NCBI RefSeq assembly: GCF_900240995.1
Contig: NZ_LT965953.1
Location: 2,131,933-2,195,932 of the forward strand
DNA: 64,000 nt
Reading direction: 5' to 3'
Origin: Bacillus sp. Marseille-P3661
GTDB lineage: Bacteria; Bacillota; Bacilli; Bacillales; Bacillaceae_J
Position 1 is the stretch's first letter; each line of letters starts with the position of its first letter. The notes below the pieces were generated by a model. It did not search any database. It had not been told where the DNA came from and saw only the letters and a program-made list of their open reading frames with translations. Below are positions 42,013 through 50,813 of this stretch, piece after piece. The translations under genes and the position numbers were made by a program.

Positions 42013-43971
42013 TCAATTTATATCTTTATTAATTTCATTTATAGCAGTGGCTAAAGTAAAGTATTGATCTACGTAATGCCTTGAATTATTCGATATACTT
42101 TCCCAAGCTTGTTTATTTTTATATATTCGGATAATTTCATTTGCAAACGCATTTGCATCATTTGCATTTTCAATCGATATATACTGGTTGATATCCTTAT
42201 AACCTTCTGCCCCAATTTTGGTTGTGACCATAGGTACCCTAAAATATAAAGCTTCGGCCACCTTTCCTTTAACTCCAGCACCAAACCTTAGGGGAGCTAT
42301 CGCCACCCGGGCTTTGTTATAATAATCTTTTAGTTCCTGCTCAGAAACATAACCAGTTACAATGATTTGATCACCATTCAGTTTTTTTATTTCATGATAT
42401 TGTTTAGGAGGATCATGCCCCTCAGCTCCGACTACATAAAATGGAACATCAGGTAGCTCTTTTTTTACGATTGGTAAAATATTATGAATAAATAATGATA
42501 CAGCATCAGCATTAGGACGATGATTAAAGTTACCTACAAAAATAATACCTTTTCTGCTTTCATAAGAAGCTATATCCTTCGCTGCTCCTTGTTCAAAATA
42601 ATAGATAGGCAGAGTTCTAATTATTTTACTAGGGAATTTCTTTTCTAATATTTTTTGCTCGTACATGCTAACCACATGGATCACATCAGCGCTCTTAAAT
42701 AATTTTGTTTCGATCCGTTTCCATCTTAGATACTCTTTTTTTATTTTTGGACTCTTGGTTACTTTATATCTTCTAAATTCCCTTAAATAATGAATATCAA
42801 TGGCATTATAAAAAATTTTACCTCTACAGTATTTTTTTATGGAGTCGATATATTTAATAGAGGTATGCGGTCTTATTAAATATACATAATGAAAATAACG
42901 GCCATATTTTCTAATCCAATTTTTTATAGTTTTAAAGTATTCATATCCGTATAATATTTCAATGCCCATTTGTTCAAGTTCTGTAGCATATGGTTCATGT
43001 TTCACGAAATTATCTGTAATAAATACGACGCGAAGTCCTAATTTTACAAAGACTTTTAAATAATTGTAAATATATTTGCTTCCAGCATCCATATCATACA
43101 TTGGGACATGATGATCAATGACAAGAATCGATTTCTTATTTCTACTTCGATCTCTTGCTAAAAATATGTTCCGTCTAGTTTCAAAGTGCTCTCGATTAAG
43201 AGTTTCTTTCCACTTGTCTCTAAATTTCATCTTATTATCTAAAATATATTTTTTCATGGCATCTTTACCATTGGTACCATGTTCAAAATGGATGACTACC
43301 GACAATGGTTGATATACGACTTTATAGCCGTGGTTTCTTACTTCAAATGCTAAATCAGTATCTTCATAATAAGAAGGTATAAATCTTTCATCATATCCAC
43401 CAATTTCCCGCCAAAGACTAGCTCGAATCATTGTGCAAGCTCCCGTAATGTAGTCTACTTCTTTAACATAGTTAAATTGTGGTTGATTCGCATCTAACCC
43501 TTTACCATAATTCCATGGAGTAGCGTCCCTCCATACAATACCTCCCGCTTCCTGAAGACGACCATCCGGATAAATTAATTTAGAACCAACCATTCCAATT
43601 CTCTCATCATTTTCAATTGTATCTACAAGAACCGAAAGCCACTTTTCAGTAACTAAAGTATCATTATTTAATAATAAAATATATTTACCCCTTGCAAATT
43701 TAGCCGCATGATTACATCCCAACAAATATCCCCGATTAGTGCCATCACGTAGGACATTGATATTTTCTACATATTTCGATATATTTGTGGTTTCATCAGT
43801 GGATCCATTATCATTTAAGATGATTTCATATGGTATATCCTCGGTATATTCCTTAATTGAATTCAGACAAGCATAGGTTAAGTTCCATTTATTGTGAACA
43901 GAGATAATAATCGAAACTACTGGGGTATCTTCAAATTTAAATATAATTTTAGATTCGCTTAGATTTTCCAC
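42013..43971 (-). CDS. Two-domain glycosyltransferase (GT2 plus GT4-like)
   Basis: A 652-residue fusion. Residues about 17-260 are a GT-A family 2 domain: VVSIIISVHNKWNLTYACLNSI, ILNDNGSTDET, ILLLNNDTLVTEKW (DxD-like) and the DTDLAFEVR acceptor-base region. Residues about 290-640 are a GT-B domain with KSILVIDHHVPMYDMDAGSKYIY, IIFVGNFNHRPNADAV and IAPLRFGAGVKGKVAEAL, as in GT4. Such fusions usually add two sugars in sequence to a polysaccharide repeat or protein glycan. The start is a GTG after AAAGGAG. It is the first gene after a 348-base gap. Confidence 0.85.
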   Translation of the reverse strand: MENLSESKIIFKFEDTPVVSIIISVHNKWNLTYACLNSIKEYTEDIPYEIILNDNGSTDETTNISKYVENINVLRDGTNRGYLLGCNHAAKFARGKYILLLNNDTLVTEKWLSVLVDTIENDERIGMVGSKLIYPDGRLQEAGGIVWRDATPWNYGKGLDANQPQFNYVKEVDYITGACTMIRASLWREIGGYDERFIPSYYEDTDLAFEVRNHGYKVVYQPLSVVIHFEHGTNGKDAMKKYILDNKMKFRDKWKETLNREHFETRRNIFLARDRSRNKKSILVIDHHVPMYDMDAGSKYIYNYLKVFVKLGLRVVFITDNFVKHEPYATELEQMGIEILYGYEYFKTIKNWIRKYGRYFHYVYLIRPHTSIKYIDSIKKYCRGKIFYNAIDIHYLREFRRYKVTKSPKIKKEYLRWKRIETKLFKSADVIHVVSMYEQKILEKKFPSKIIRTLPIYYFEQGAAKDIASYESRKGIIFVGNFNHRPNADAVSLFIHNILPIVKKELPDVPFYVVGAEGHDPPKQYHEIKKLNGDQIIVTGYVSEQELKDYYNKARVAIAPLRFGAGVKGKVAEALYFRVPMVTTKIGAEGYKDINQYISIENANDANAFANEIIRIYKNKQAWESISNNSRHYVDQYFTLATAINEINKDIN

Positions 43972-44319
43972 TATTTATTCTCCTTTGCCATGAACAGTTT
44001 GACTTAATAAATTTGAAAATTGGTTAATATCATCAGTATGTTGATAGTATATGTTCTGGGTAAATATCGGTATAGGAAAAACACCTAGGTTAATATGAAA
44101 ATAGACCCCCTTTGGCTAGTCCTATGAGGCTGACATGGTAAAAAAGGATTTAATTCGCAGATCATCATTCAAAAAAAGTACATAAAAAACTCAGGTTACT
44201 TTGTACAATTCACAAAATTAACCCGCTATAAATATTACAAGTAATATTATTTAGAAGGATTAGAGAGATGACAAACCTCCCTATATGTCTCATGAAAATC
44301 TCATTTTTGGAAATAATAT
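43972..44319 (-). other. Gap between the guanylyltransferase and glycosyltransferase genes
   Basis: An AT-rich gap of 348 bases with no supported gene. It contains a palindrome AATATTAC-AA-GTAATATT (44231-44248) and may hold a promoter for the glycosyltransferase gene, but no -35/-10 pair stands out. Confidence 0.4.
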
Positions 44320-45672
44320 TCATTTAGAACAATGAGTTTCAATTTCTTCCCAAGTCATAAATAATCGAACTATATCTTCTTCAATAAGCTGGTTTCCCAT
44401 CTGCACTTCAATCATTTCTAAATCAGTAATAGCTTTTACACCATGTTCTTCACCTTGGTCAATCTTTAATACGTCACCGGGTTTAATAGGCTTTATTTGT
44501 CCTTTATAAGCAAATAATCCATGCCCTTCAGTTATCGTCCATACCTCTTTACGATAATGATGGAGCTGGTAGCTTAAATTCTTTCCCGCATCCACTTTAA
44601 TACGTTTAATAAGAACTTGATTTTGATCGGTTTCTTGAAAATCAATACATTGATACCATCCCCACCGGCGTTCCTCATACATCGGTCGCCGATTTATATC
44701 TGAAATGATCTCCTTCAAATTTGAACTTTTAGTTTTGTCACTTACAAGAATACCATCGGGACTTACAGTTATAATGGCATTATCAATACCATTCACCACT
44801 ACAGGTGTATTTAGTGTATTAATGAGATGTGTATTATTACAATCGTTTATTTTACCCATACCATTAATGTTAGGTAACTCTTGTGAAATGGTATCCCAAC
44901 TTCCCAGGTCTTTCCAATTTCCAGAATAAGGTAAAGAAACTACTTTTTTATTCTGTTGCACGACTTCATAATCAAAACTTGTCTTCTTTATTTGATCAAA
45001 ATTAGATACCAACTCGTCATATTCGATTGGAAGCTTATTGTCTCTTAAAATATTTAAAATAAAACTTAACCTAAACATAAAAAGTCCACTATTCCACAAA
45101 GCTTGTTGTGAAATGAGCTCTTTTGCTTTTTCAATGTTAGGCTTTTCAATAAAAGTCGAGACATTGTAATAGTCTTTATCGATAGGTTGCGTTTTTATAT
45201 AGCCATATTTATCAGTTGGATATAAAGGGGTTAATCCTATGAGACCAATATTTGCTCCTGAATCATTTACCGCTATAGAAAGATCATTGAGTTTAGAGTA
45301 GTATTCCGGTTCAACATAAGAGTCTACGGGAATAACTCCAATGAATTCATCCTTTTTCACATCGGTCAGAGAATACAAATAGGAACAGCCAAGAAGAATA
45401 GCTGGAAATGTATCTCGTTGTTCTGGCTCGATGATTGTATTGATCTTTGCTCCCAACTGACTATATAGAACATCCAATTGTTTATGGTTTGTAATAATAT
45501 AACTTGAATCGTGTAAATTTAGCTGTTTTAATTGATGATAAACCCGCTGAACCATCGATTGAGGAACCCCATCCTCATTCTTTAGCACTTTTAAAAACTG
45601 CTTAGAATATATATCATTTGATAGTGGCCATAACCGCTTTCCTGAACCTCCCGTTAAAATTAATAATTTCAT
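44320..45672 (-). CDS. Mannose-1-phosphate guanylyltransferase / mannose-6-phosphate isomerase-like
   Basis: A type II bifunctional enzyme of about 450 residues. The N-terminal nucleotidyltransferase starts MKLLILTGGSGKRLWPLSNDIYSKQFLKVL and contains the sugar-binding FIEKPN; it makes GDP-mannose from GTP. The C-terminal cupin (WGWYQCIDF... LSYQLHHYRKEVWTITEGHG... GEEHGVKAI) is the isomerase-type domain. The start is set at the ATG after GGGGGAG; the longer frame adds 16 residues containing that site. The divergent DUF6492 gene lies 199 bases away. It supplies GDP-mannose for the locus. Confidence 0.9.
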   Translation of the reverse strand: MKLLILTGGSGKRLWPLSNDIYSKQFLKVLKNEDGVPQSMVQRVYHQLKQLNLHDSSYIITNHKQLDVLYSQLGAKINTIIEPEQRDTFPAILLGCSYLYSLTDVKKDEFIGVIPVDSYVEPEYYSKLNDLSIAVNDSGANIGLIGLTPLYPTDKYGYIKTQPIDKDYYNVSTFIEKPNIEKAKELISQQALWNSGLFMFRLSFILNILRDNKLPIEYDELVSNFDQIKKTSFDYEVVQQNKKVVSLPYSGNWKDLGSWDTISQELPNINGMGKINDCNNTHLINTLNTPVVVNGIDNAIITVSPDGILVSDKTKSSNLKEIISDINRRPMYEERRWGWYQCIDFQETDQNQVLIKRIKVDAGKNLSYQLHHYRKEVWTITEGHGLFAYKGQIKPIKPGDVLKIDQGEEHGVKAITDLEMIEVQMGNQLIEEDIVRLFMTWEEIETHCSK

Positions 45673-45871
45673 TAGTAAACTCCCCCATTGGTTATAGATA
45701 AGCTTAACAACTAAGAACACTTTTAACTTTCAATAGCGTATGTAGTATGTTCTGTCGTTGTAACGGCATATAACCAGTTAAAGAAGCGAGTACTGATTTC
45801 TTCATATAATCATTTTATATATTTAATAACATATACTTTACATAGGCTTAAAAATGGAGGTGTGATAAAAC

Positions 45872-46672
45872 TTGATCACAAGTGAGCATCAGGAGCACAG
45901 TGAAGTGAAAATAGATATTCTCATACCTGCTATTGAAAAAGATCAAAAAACCCTACCATTAGTTATTGATGGAGTAAGAAAGAATATCATGCACCCTATC
46001 GGGGATATATATATTGTTGCACCCGACAACAAAAGGATTAAATATGTTTGCAAAAAAAAAGAATGCACATTTATTGATGAGAAAACAGTTCTCCCAATAT
46101 CAAAAGAAATTATAAATTATCGCACCGATAAATGGGATAGATCTGGATGGATGTTGCAACAGTTATTAAAACTTAGCGGTGATGTTATATGCTCTCAAAA
46201 TTATTTCTTAGTAATTGATGCTGATACAGTACTAATACGTCCCCATCACTTTATAAGGGAGCAGAAAACGATTTTCTTTTGTAGAGATTGGAGTCATGAT
46301 CAATATTTTAACACGTATGAAACTCTTCTCGGATATCGTGCTATGGCACCTAGATCTTTTGTGGCACATTATATGTTATTTGAAAAGGAACTTCTTTATA
46401 AACTTAAAAATGCTATAGAAACAAAACATGATAAAAGTTGGTACTTAGCTATTATTGAAACAATCAGCAACAGAATAAAATTTGCATTTTCAGAGTTTGA
46501 AACTTATGGAAACTTTGTATATAAGCATTATCCCGATCAGCTTATTCTTGAAAAATCTTTAAATAAAGCGTGTAAAAGAAGAAGAATATCGAGACAATAT
46601 ATTAATAAATTATCCGATCATTACATGTCAGTCTCTTTCCACAATCGAAAATGGTATTCAATAAATAAATAA
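45872..46672 (+). CDS. DUF6492-type putative glycosyltransferase
   Basis: A 266-residue protein whose N-terminus KIDILIPAIEKDQKTLPLVIDGVRKNI and central YFLVIDADTVLIRPHHF look like a GT-A fold with a DxD metal motif. I match it to the DUF6492 group seen in surface-polysaccharide loci. It starts at TTG (ATC ACA AGT follow) with GGAGGTG upstream. The stop codon lies inside a TAAA tetranucleotide repeat. It is transcribed away from the guanylyltransferase gene and is followed 47 bases later by a glycosyltransferase gene with its own predicted promoter. Confidence 0.6.
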   Translation: MITSEHQEHSEVKIDILIPAIEKDQKTLPLVIDGVRKNIMHPIGDIYIVAPDNKRIKYVCKKKECTFIDEKTVLPISKEIINYRTDKWDRSGWMLQQLLKLSGDVICSQNYFLVIDADTVLIRPHHFIREQKTIFFCRDWSHDQYFNTYETLLGYRAMAPRSFVAHYMLFEKELLYKLKNAIETKHDKSWYLAIIETISNRIKFAFSEFETYGNFVYKHYPDQLILEKSLNKACKRRRISRQYINKLSDHYMSVSFHNRKWYSINK

Positions 46673-46682
46673 ATAAATAAAT
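46660..46682 (+). repeat. Tetranucleotide repeat (AATA)n across a stop codon
   Basis: About 5.75 uninterrupted copies of AATA span the end of the DUF6492 gene. Slippage would leave a nearby stop codon, so it should hardly change that protein, but the repeat also supplies the -35 of a predicted sigma-D promoter. Confidence 0.85.
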
Positions 46683-46692
46683 CAGCCGATAT
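46666..46692 (+). promoter_or_regulatory. Predicted sigma-D (flagellar) promoter
   Basis: TAAA (46666-46669), 15 bases, GCCGATAT (46685-46692) is an exact match to the B. subtilis sigma-D consensus in both elements and spacing. Transcription would begin near 46699, just ahead of the GAAGGTG ribosome binding site of the glycosyltransferase gene at 46720. Confidence 0.65.
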
Positions 46693-46719
46693 GATTTGAT
46701 TCTGAAGGTGTGATTATTA

Positions 46720-47886
46720 GTGACAGATTATCAGGTGATTTGGCGTGGTCCTGTACTTAAAAACAACGGTTTAGGAATTGCCAGCAGAGAGTATGCATTA
46801 GCTTTAGACCGTCAAAATGTCGATATTAAAGTAGATGCTAAATATACTAAGTCTGCAAAAATGGTTCAAAATACCAGCCCAAGATTGCAAGATTTAATCC
46901 AAAAGCCTTATTCGCCAAACAAGCCCAAGGTCCTTATTCATCATAAATTACCTTACAGCATCGATATAGATTTAGAAAAAAAAACATGTGAATATGTAAT
47001 ATTGAACACTGTTTGGGAAACGTCTAGAATACCACAGCGGTGGTTTCCAACTATAAATAAGTTTGATGCAGTATTTGTACCTTCTCTCCATAACAAGATT
47101 GCTTTAATTAATAGTGGGGTTAATATCCCCATTTATATAGCCCCACATGGCGTAAATACCAACCTGTTCAGTCCAGATAATAAACCTTATCCATTAAAAA
47201 ATATAAACGGAAGATTTATATTTATATCCATTTTTGGTTTCCAACATCGAAAAAACCCAGAAGGATTATTAAAAGCATATTGGGAAGAATTTTCTGCTCA
47301 GGATAACGTTGCCTTAGTAATAAAAATCAATGGATATGGTTATCAAAAAAAGAAAGGTCGGATCAAGCAGAAAATTAAATGGTATAAATCATTTCTTGGA
47401 TTTAAGAAAAATACTGCACCCATATATCTAATTACGGATCATTTAAATCTAGAGCAGATTAGCGGTCTATATACATTAGGTAAAGCGTTTGTATTACCTA
47501 CAAGAGGGGAAGGAGTGTGCTTACCATTCCTTGAAGCGTTATCCAGCAGAGTTCCTGTGATTACTACAGCTTGGGGAGGACATATGGATTTTATAAATGA
47601 AAAAAATTCATTTTTAATAGACTATGAGTTATGTAAACCAGCAAATAGTATGAAACGAGCAATTTCTCAAAGGTTCCAGCATTTATTTACAGAAGAAGGG
47701 CAGTTATGGGCCGAACCAAATATTGATTCCTTAAAAAGACAGATGAGAAAAGCGTATGAAAATCCAAACCTCTGTACGATTAAGGGGCAAAATGGAAGAA
47801 ACGATATGCTTATGCATTCCTGGGATCGTGCAGGTCTTATTTTCAAGCAAAGTATTGAAAGTGTGATTTTCAATGAAACAAATTAA
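46720..47886 (+). CDS. GT4-type glycosyltransferase
   Basis: A 388-residue GT-B glycosyltransferase: N-terminal donor-independent part YQVIWRGPVLKNNGLGIASREYALAL, linker IAPHGVNTNLFSPDN, then ISIFGFQHRKNPEGLLKAYWEEF and the nucleotide-sugar site LPTRGEGVCLPFLEALSSRVPVITTAWGGHMDF with the E-x7-E motif. The start is a GTG after GAAGGTG. It overlaps the next glycosyltransferase gene by 14 bases, so the two form a coupled pair. The predicted sigma-D promoter suggests a role tied to motility, perhaps flagellin glycosylation, but this rests only on the promoter. Confidence 0.85.
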   Translation: MTDYQVIWRGPVLKNNGLGIASREYALALDRQNVDIKVDAKYTKSAKMVQNTSPRLQDLIQKPYSPNKPKVLIHHKLPYSIDIDLEKKTCEYVILNTVWETSRIPQRWFPTINKFDAVFVPSLHNKIALINSGVNIPIYIAPHGVNTNLFSPDNKPYPLKNINGRFIFISIFGFQHRKNPEGLLKAYWEEFSAQDNVALVIKINGYGYQKKKGRIKQKIKWYKSFLGFKKNTAPIYLITDHLNLEQISGLYTLGKAFVLPTRGEGVCLPFLEALSSRVPVITTAWGGHMDFINEKNSFLIDYELCKPANSMKRAISQRFQHLFTEEGQLWAEPNIDSLKRQMRKAYENPNLCTIKGQNGRNDMLMHSWDRAGLIFKQSIESVIFNETN

Positions 47887-48910
47887 AATTATCATTTGCA
47901 ATACTACAATACCTTTTGTTACAGGGGGAAATGAATTATTTGCCCAAAGATTAACAGAAGAATTTAACTCGGCTGGGTATAATGCAGAATTGATTTCCTT
48001 CCCCTTTTTATTGAAAGGATTTAGAAAAAATTATCTTATCAATAATTGCAACGTTTGGAAGACTCTTGACCTTTCTAAGTCAGCTGATGTTGTTATTCCT
48101 CTGAAATTTCCTTCTTGGATGGTGAAGCATCAAAACAAGATTGTTTATTTAAATCATCAATTTAGAAGAGCTTATGATCTTTTTAACAGTCCTTATGGCC
48201 CGGTAAAAAACCAAATAACTTATTCTGCAAAAGAATATGTAAAAAATAGTGATACTAAATATTTGGGAACGAGCAAAAAATTATTTTCAGTTTCTAAAAA
48301 TGTACAAAAACGACTATATCTTTATAATAAATTGGAAAGTGAAGTCCTTTATCACTCTTTACCTTACGAAGGGAAATATTTCCACAACACTTATGGAGAT
48401 TATATCCTTGGAGTTGGCAGATTGGTAAAAATTAAACGGTTTGATTTATTAATACAAGCTATGTCTCATACTCAAAGCCCTGCTCGCTGTATTATTGCAG
48501 GAACCGGTAATCAATTTAAACCGCTGCAAAAACTTGTTCATACATTGGGTGTTGAACACAAAGTAATATTGCTCGGTTGGGTTAGTGATGATGATTTAAT
48601 TAAGTTATACGCTAATTCTTTAGGGGTTTATTATGCTCCTATTGATGAAGACTATGGACTTGTTACACTAGAAGCATTTAAGTCTTATAAACCTGTATTA
48701 ACTACCCCCGATTCAGGTGAAATCTTGGAATTTGTAAAACCAGGATTTAGTGGAGAAGTTCTCCCTAAGGATCCTGTAATCTTTGCTGAACAAATTGACC
48801 GTTGGTATTACGATCGCACAAAAGTTGAACAGCTAGGAAAAAATGGTTATGAAATAGTTAATGACATTAGCTGGTCAAAATGTATAAGCCGCTTAGCTGA
48901 ATTCTTTTAG
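47873..48910 (+). CDS. GT4-type glycosyltransferase
   Basis: A 345-residue GT-B enzyme. The N-terminus KQIKIIICNTTIPFVTGGNELFAQRLTEEF has the glycine-rich acceptor-domain loop of family 4; the C-terminal half has GDYILGVGRLVKIKRFDLLIQAM, VILLGWVSDDDLIKLYANS and the donor-binding DEDYGLVTLEAFKSYKPVLTTPDSGEILEF. It is translationally coupled to the preceding glycosyltransferase gene and closes the polysaccharide locus. The substrate is unknown. Confidence 0.87.
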   Translation: MKQIKIIICNTTIPFVTGGNELFAQRLTEEFNSAGYNAELISFPFLLKGFRKNYLINNCNVWKTLDLSKSADVVIPLKFPSWMVKHQNKIVYLNHQFRRAYDLFNSPYGPVKNQITYSAKEYVKNSDTKYLGTSKKLFSVSKNVQKRLYLYNKLESEVLYHSLPYEGKYFHNTYGDYILGVGRLVKIKRFDLLIQAMSHTQSPARCIIAGTGNQFKPLQKLVHTLGVEHKVILLGWVSDDDLIKLYANSLGVYYAPIDEDYGLVTLEAFKSYKPVLTTPDSGEILEFVKPGFSGEVLPKDPVIFAEQIDRWYYDRTKVEQLGKNGYEIVNDISWSKCISRLAEFF

Positions 48911-49132
48911 CTATTATAATTGTTTTTATTTTTTCTTCTATAAAGAACATAAACAACTAAGGTAGTGGCAATATATGTTATTCAAATAAAATGACATTCC
49001 ATAAGAACTTTCCATGTATTTTTCAACCTAATAAACTCCTTCTATCCAAATATCACGATATTTTCCATCTATATTTTTTAATAATGAACAAAAAATATAA
49101 CGAAGATAAATATTTCTATAGGAGGAGTTACA

Positions 49133-50134
49133 GTGTTTAAGAAAACGTTAAGTATACTAGCAACATCTACGTTATTTTTTGGACTGGTTGCTTGTGGTGG
49201 AAACAATACAGATCAGCCACTAACTAGTAGAATAGATAATCAAAGAACAACACAAGGAAATCCATTACCTGTAAGGGATAATGGAATTTATGATGGTACA
49301 CTTACCGAGGACTACAATGGTAAGCAAACTAATTTTAAAAATGTAGGTAATGGGACCGATAATCATAACTTAAATATTTCTGCTTCAAATACGTCTGTCT
49401 CAAGTGATAAATACCCGCATACTAAAGCAATACTTATACAAGATGCTAAATATAAAGCGATATCCATGGACCCAACCGAAGCTGCTGAGTTACAAAAACA
49501 ACTTCAACAACAGTTAAAACAACAGCTAAGGAGAGCAATCCCAAATCAACAACAAGCTGCTCCATTGCCTGAACAACAAGCTCCTGCTCAAGAGCAACAG
49601 CAAGCTCAGCCGAAACAACAAGCTCCTGCTCAAGAGCAACAGCAGGCTCAGCCGAAACAACAAGCTCCTGCTCAAGAGCAACAGCAAGCTCAGCCAAAAG
49701 AGCAAGCTCCGACTCAAGAACAACAAGCTCAGTCGAAACAGGAAGCTCCTGCAGGTATAAGTCAATATGCACAACAAGTTATTGATTTAACAAATCAACA
49801 ACGGGCAAATGCAGGACTTCCTGCATTAAAAGCTGATGCACAGTTAAGTGGTGTAGCCTTAAAAAAATCAGAAGATATGCAACAAAATAATTATTTTTCA
49901 CATACAAGTCCAACATATGGATCTCCTTTTGATATGATGAGGGATTTTGGAGTCACATATAATTCAGCAGGCGAGAATATAGCACAAGGACAACGAACAC
50001 CACAGGAAGTTGTACAAGCTTGGATGAACAGTCCTGGGCACAAAGCAAATATTTTAAGTGAAAAATTCACACATATTGGTGTTGGCCATGAACAAGCGGG
50101 CAATCACTGGACGCAAATGTTTGTTGGAAGATAA
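49133..50134 (+). CDS. CAP-domain lipoprotein (YkwD-like) with Gln-rich repeats
   Basis: A 333-residue exported protein. The signal peptide ends in lipobox LVAC (residues about 18-21), predicting a lipid anchor. Residues about 120-205 are Gln/Ala/Pro-rich, with three perfect 14-residue repeats (QQAPAQEQQQAQPK) and a degenerate fourth, probably a flexible wall-spanning spacer. The C-terminal 125 residues are a CAP (SCP/PR1) domain: IDLTNQQRANAGLPAL, NNYFSHTSPTYGSPFDMM, AGENIAQGQRTPQEVVQAWMNSPGHKANIL, the layout of B. subtilis YkwD. GTG start after AGGAGGAG. It ends at its own terminator. Confidence 0.88.
   Translation: MFKKTLSILATSTLFFGLVACGGNNTDQPLTSRIDNQRTTQGNPLPVRDNGIYDGTLTEDYNGKQTNFKNVGNGTDNHNLNISASNTSVSSDKYPHTKAILIQDAKYKAISMDPTEAAELQKQLQQQLKQQLRRAIPNQQQAAPLPEQQAPAQEQQQAQPKQQAPAQEQQQAQPKQQAPAQEQQQAQPKEQAPTQEQQAQSKQEAPAGISQYAQQVIDLTNQQRANAGLPALKADAQLSGVALKKSEDMQQNNYFSHTSPTYGSPFDMMRDFGVTYNSAGENIAQGQRTPQEVVQAWMNSPGHKANILSEKFTHIGVGHEQAGNHWTQMFVGR
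49574..49738 (+). repeat. 42-bp tandem repeats in the lipoprotein gene
   Basis: Three almost identical 42-bp units at 49574-49615, 49616-49657 and 49658-49699, then a diverged 39-bp unit. All keep the reading frame, so copy number can change the spacer length without loss of the CAP domain. Confidence 0.9.
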
Positions 50135-50183
50135 TTCTTTAGAATAGAAAGTATTATAAGAATAAAAAATTAATGTCAAGATA

Positions 50184-50215
50184 ACAGTATAAACTTTAAG
50201 TTTATACTGTTTTTA
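50184..50215 (+). terminator. Terminator after the CAP-domain lipoprotein gene
   Basis: A 27-base palindrome with 13-bp arms (ACAGTATAAACTT and its complement, 50184-50210) around one base, followed by TTTTT. Confidence 0.85.
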
Positions 50216-50328
50216 TATTTTGATGACAAATAAAAAATTAAACAACCAATATATGGTTAAAACTTAAGGGAAATGGATAAATTATTTAATAAAAACTTGT
50301 TTTTATTAATTCTAGGAGGAGAGTTACC

Positions 50329-50550
50329 ATGCAGTTAGTAAGCAATATGGAATTTGAAATAAAAAGCAACTTCATGCCTAACTTAAACAACTCAAATAAA
50401 TTAAGAATACTAGAAGTTACACCTGGAAGTGTAATTGTGCAAATGCAAAATTCAAACAGACGAGGCGTATTTCCGCTAGACAATTTTCAATATTGGATTA
50501 AAAGAAATTCACTTGTATATGTTGATAGTCAAGAGGAGAAAACTTCATAG
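50329..50550 (+). CDS. Small protein of unknown function
   Basis: A 73-residue soluble protein with no signal peptide or membrane segment, starting MQLVSNMEFEIKSNFMPNL and ending in a charged tail. The middle (LRILEVTPGSVIVQMQNSNRRGVFPLDNFQYWIK) alternates like a small beta-barrel, reminiscent of short KOW/SH3-like domains, but I cannot name a family. An excellent AGGAGGAG precedes the ATG, which supports it as a real gene. Its last five bases lie inside a long perfect palindrome (50546-50576). Confidence 0.65.
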   Translation: MQLVSNMEFEIKSNFMPNLNNSNKLRILEVTPGSVIVQMQNSNRRGVFPLDNFQYWIKRNSLVYVDSQEEKTS

Positions 50551-50576
50551 CTATTGTTACTGTAACAATAGCTATG
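50546..50576. repeat. Perfect 31-base palindrome at the end of the small gene
   Basis: Arms of 15 bp (beginning CATAGCTATTGTTAC) flank one central T, and the TAG stop codon is inside. There is no U-tract on either strand. It lies between convergent genes, so a transcript-end hairpin is the simplest reading. Confidence 0.7.
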
Positions 50577-50610
50577 TATAATCATCACTTTTTAAAGAAT
50601 CTGTGATACA

Positions 50611-50793
50611 TCAATGCATTCCTTTCCACTCACCTTGATTCTTAGAAGACTTTTCGTTTTTAGCCTTTTCCTTATGCGCTCGATTAGTATTAGCACTACC
50701 AAATTCCTTCGAAAATTCTGCATCTGTTTTACTTGGATCAAATCCACGCTTGTTCTTTTGGGCTGCATCATTTTTCTTAGTCCGTTTTGCCAT
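50611..50793 (-). CDS. Small hydrophilic protein, probably a forespore (SASP-like) protein
   Basis: A 60-residue, very polar protein rich in Lys, Asn and Ser, with no hydrophobic core: MAKRTKKNDAAQKNKRGFDP at the start, then DAEFSKEFGSANTNRAHKEK. The EFSKEFGSANTN stretch is faintly like the EFASETN repeats of gamma-type small acid-soluble spore proteins. The chosen ATG follows GGAGGG; an upstream in-frame start lacks a site. A sigma-G type promoter 21-49 bases upstream supports expression in the developing spore. The family assignment is tentative. Confidence 0.55.
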   Translation of the reverse strand: MAKRTKKNDAAQKNKRGFDPSKTDAEFSKEFGSANTNRAHKEKAKNEKSSKNQGEWKGMH

Positions 50794-50813
50794 GAATATC
50801 CCTCCTTCTTTTT

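Noticed and set aside
46660-46682. Phase variation of the DUF6492 protein by the AATA repeat
   Set aside because: The repeat overlaps the stop codon, and every register quickly meets another TAA, so slippage would barely change the product.
49446-49777. Leu/Val/Ser-rich open frames antisense to the CAP lipoprotein
   Set aside because: They arise from the reverse complement of the Gln-rich repeat and have no start signals.
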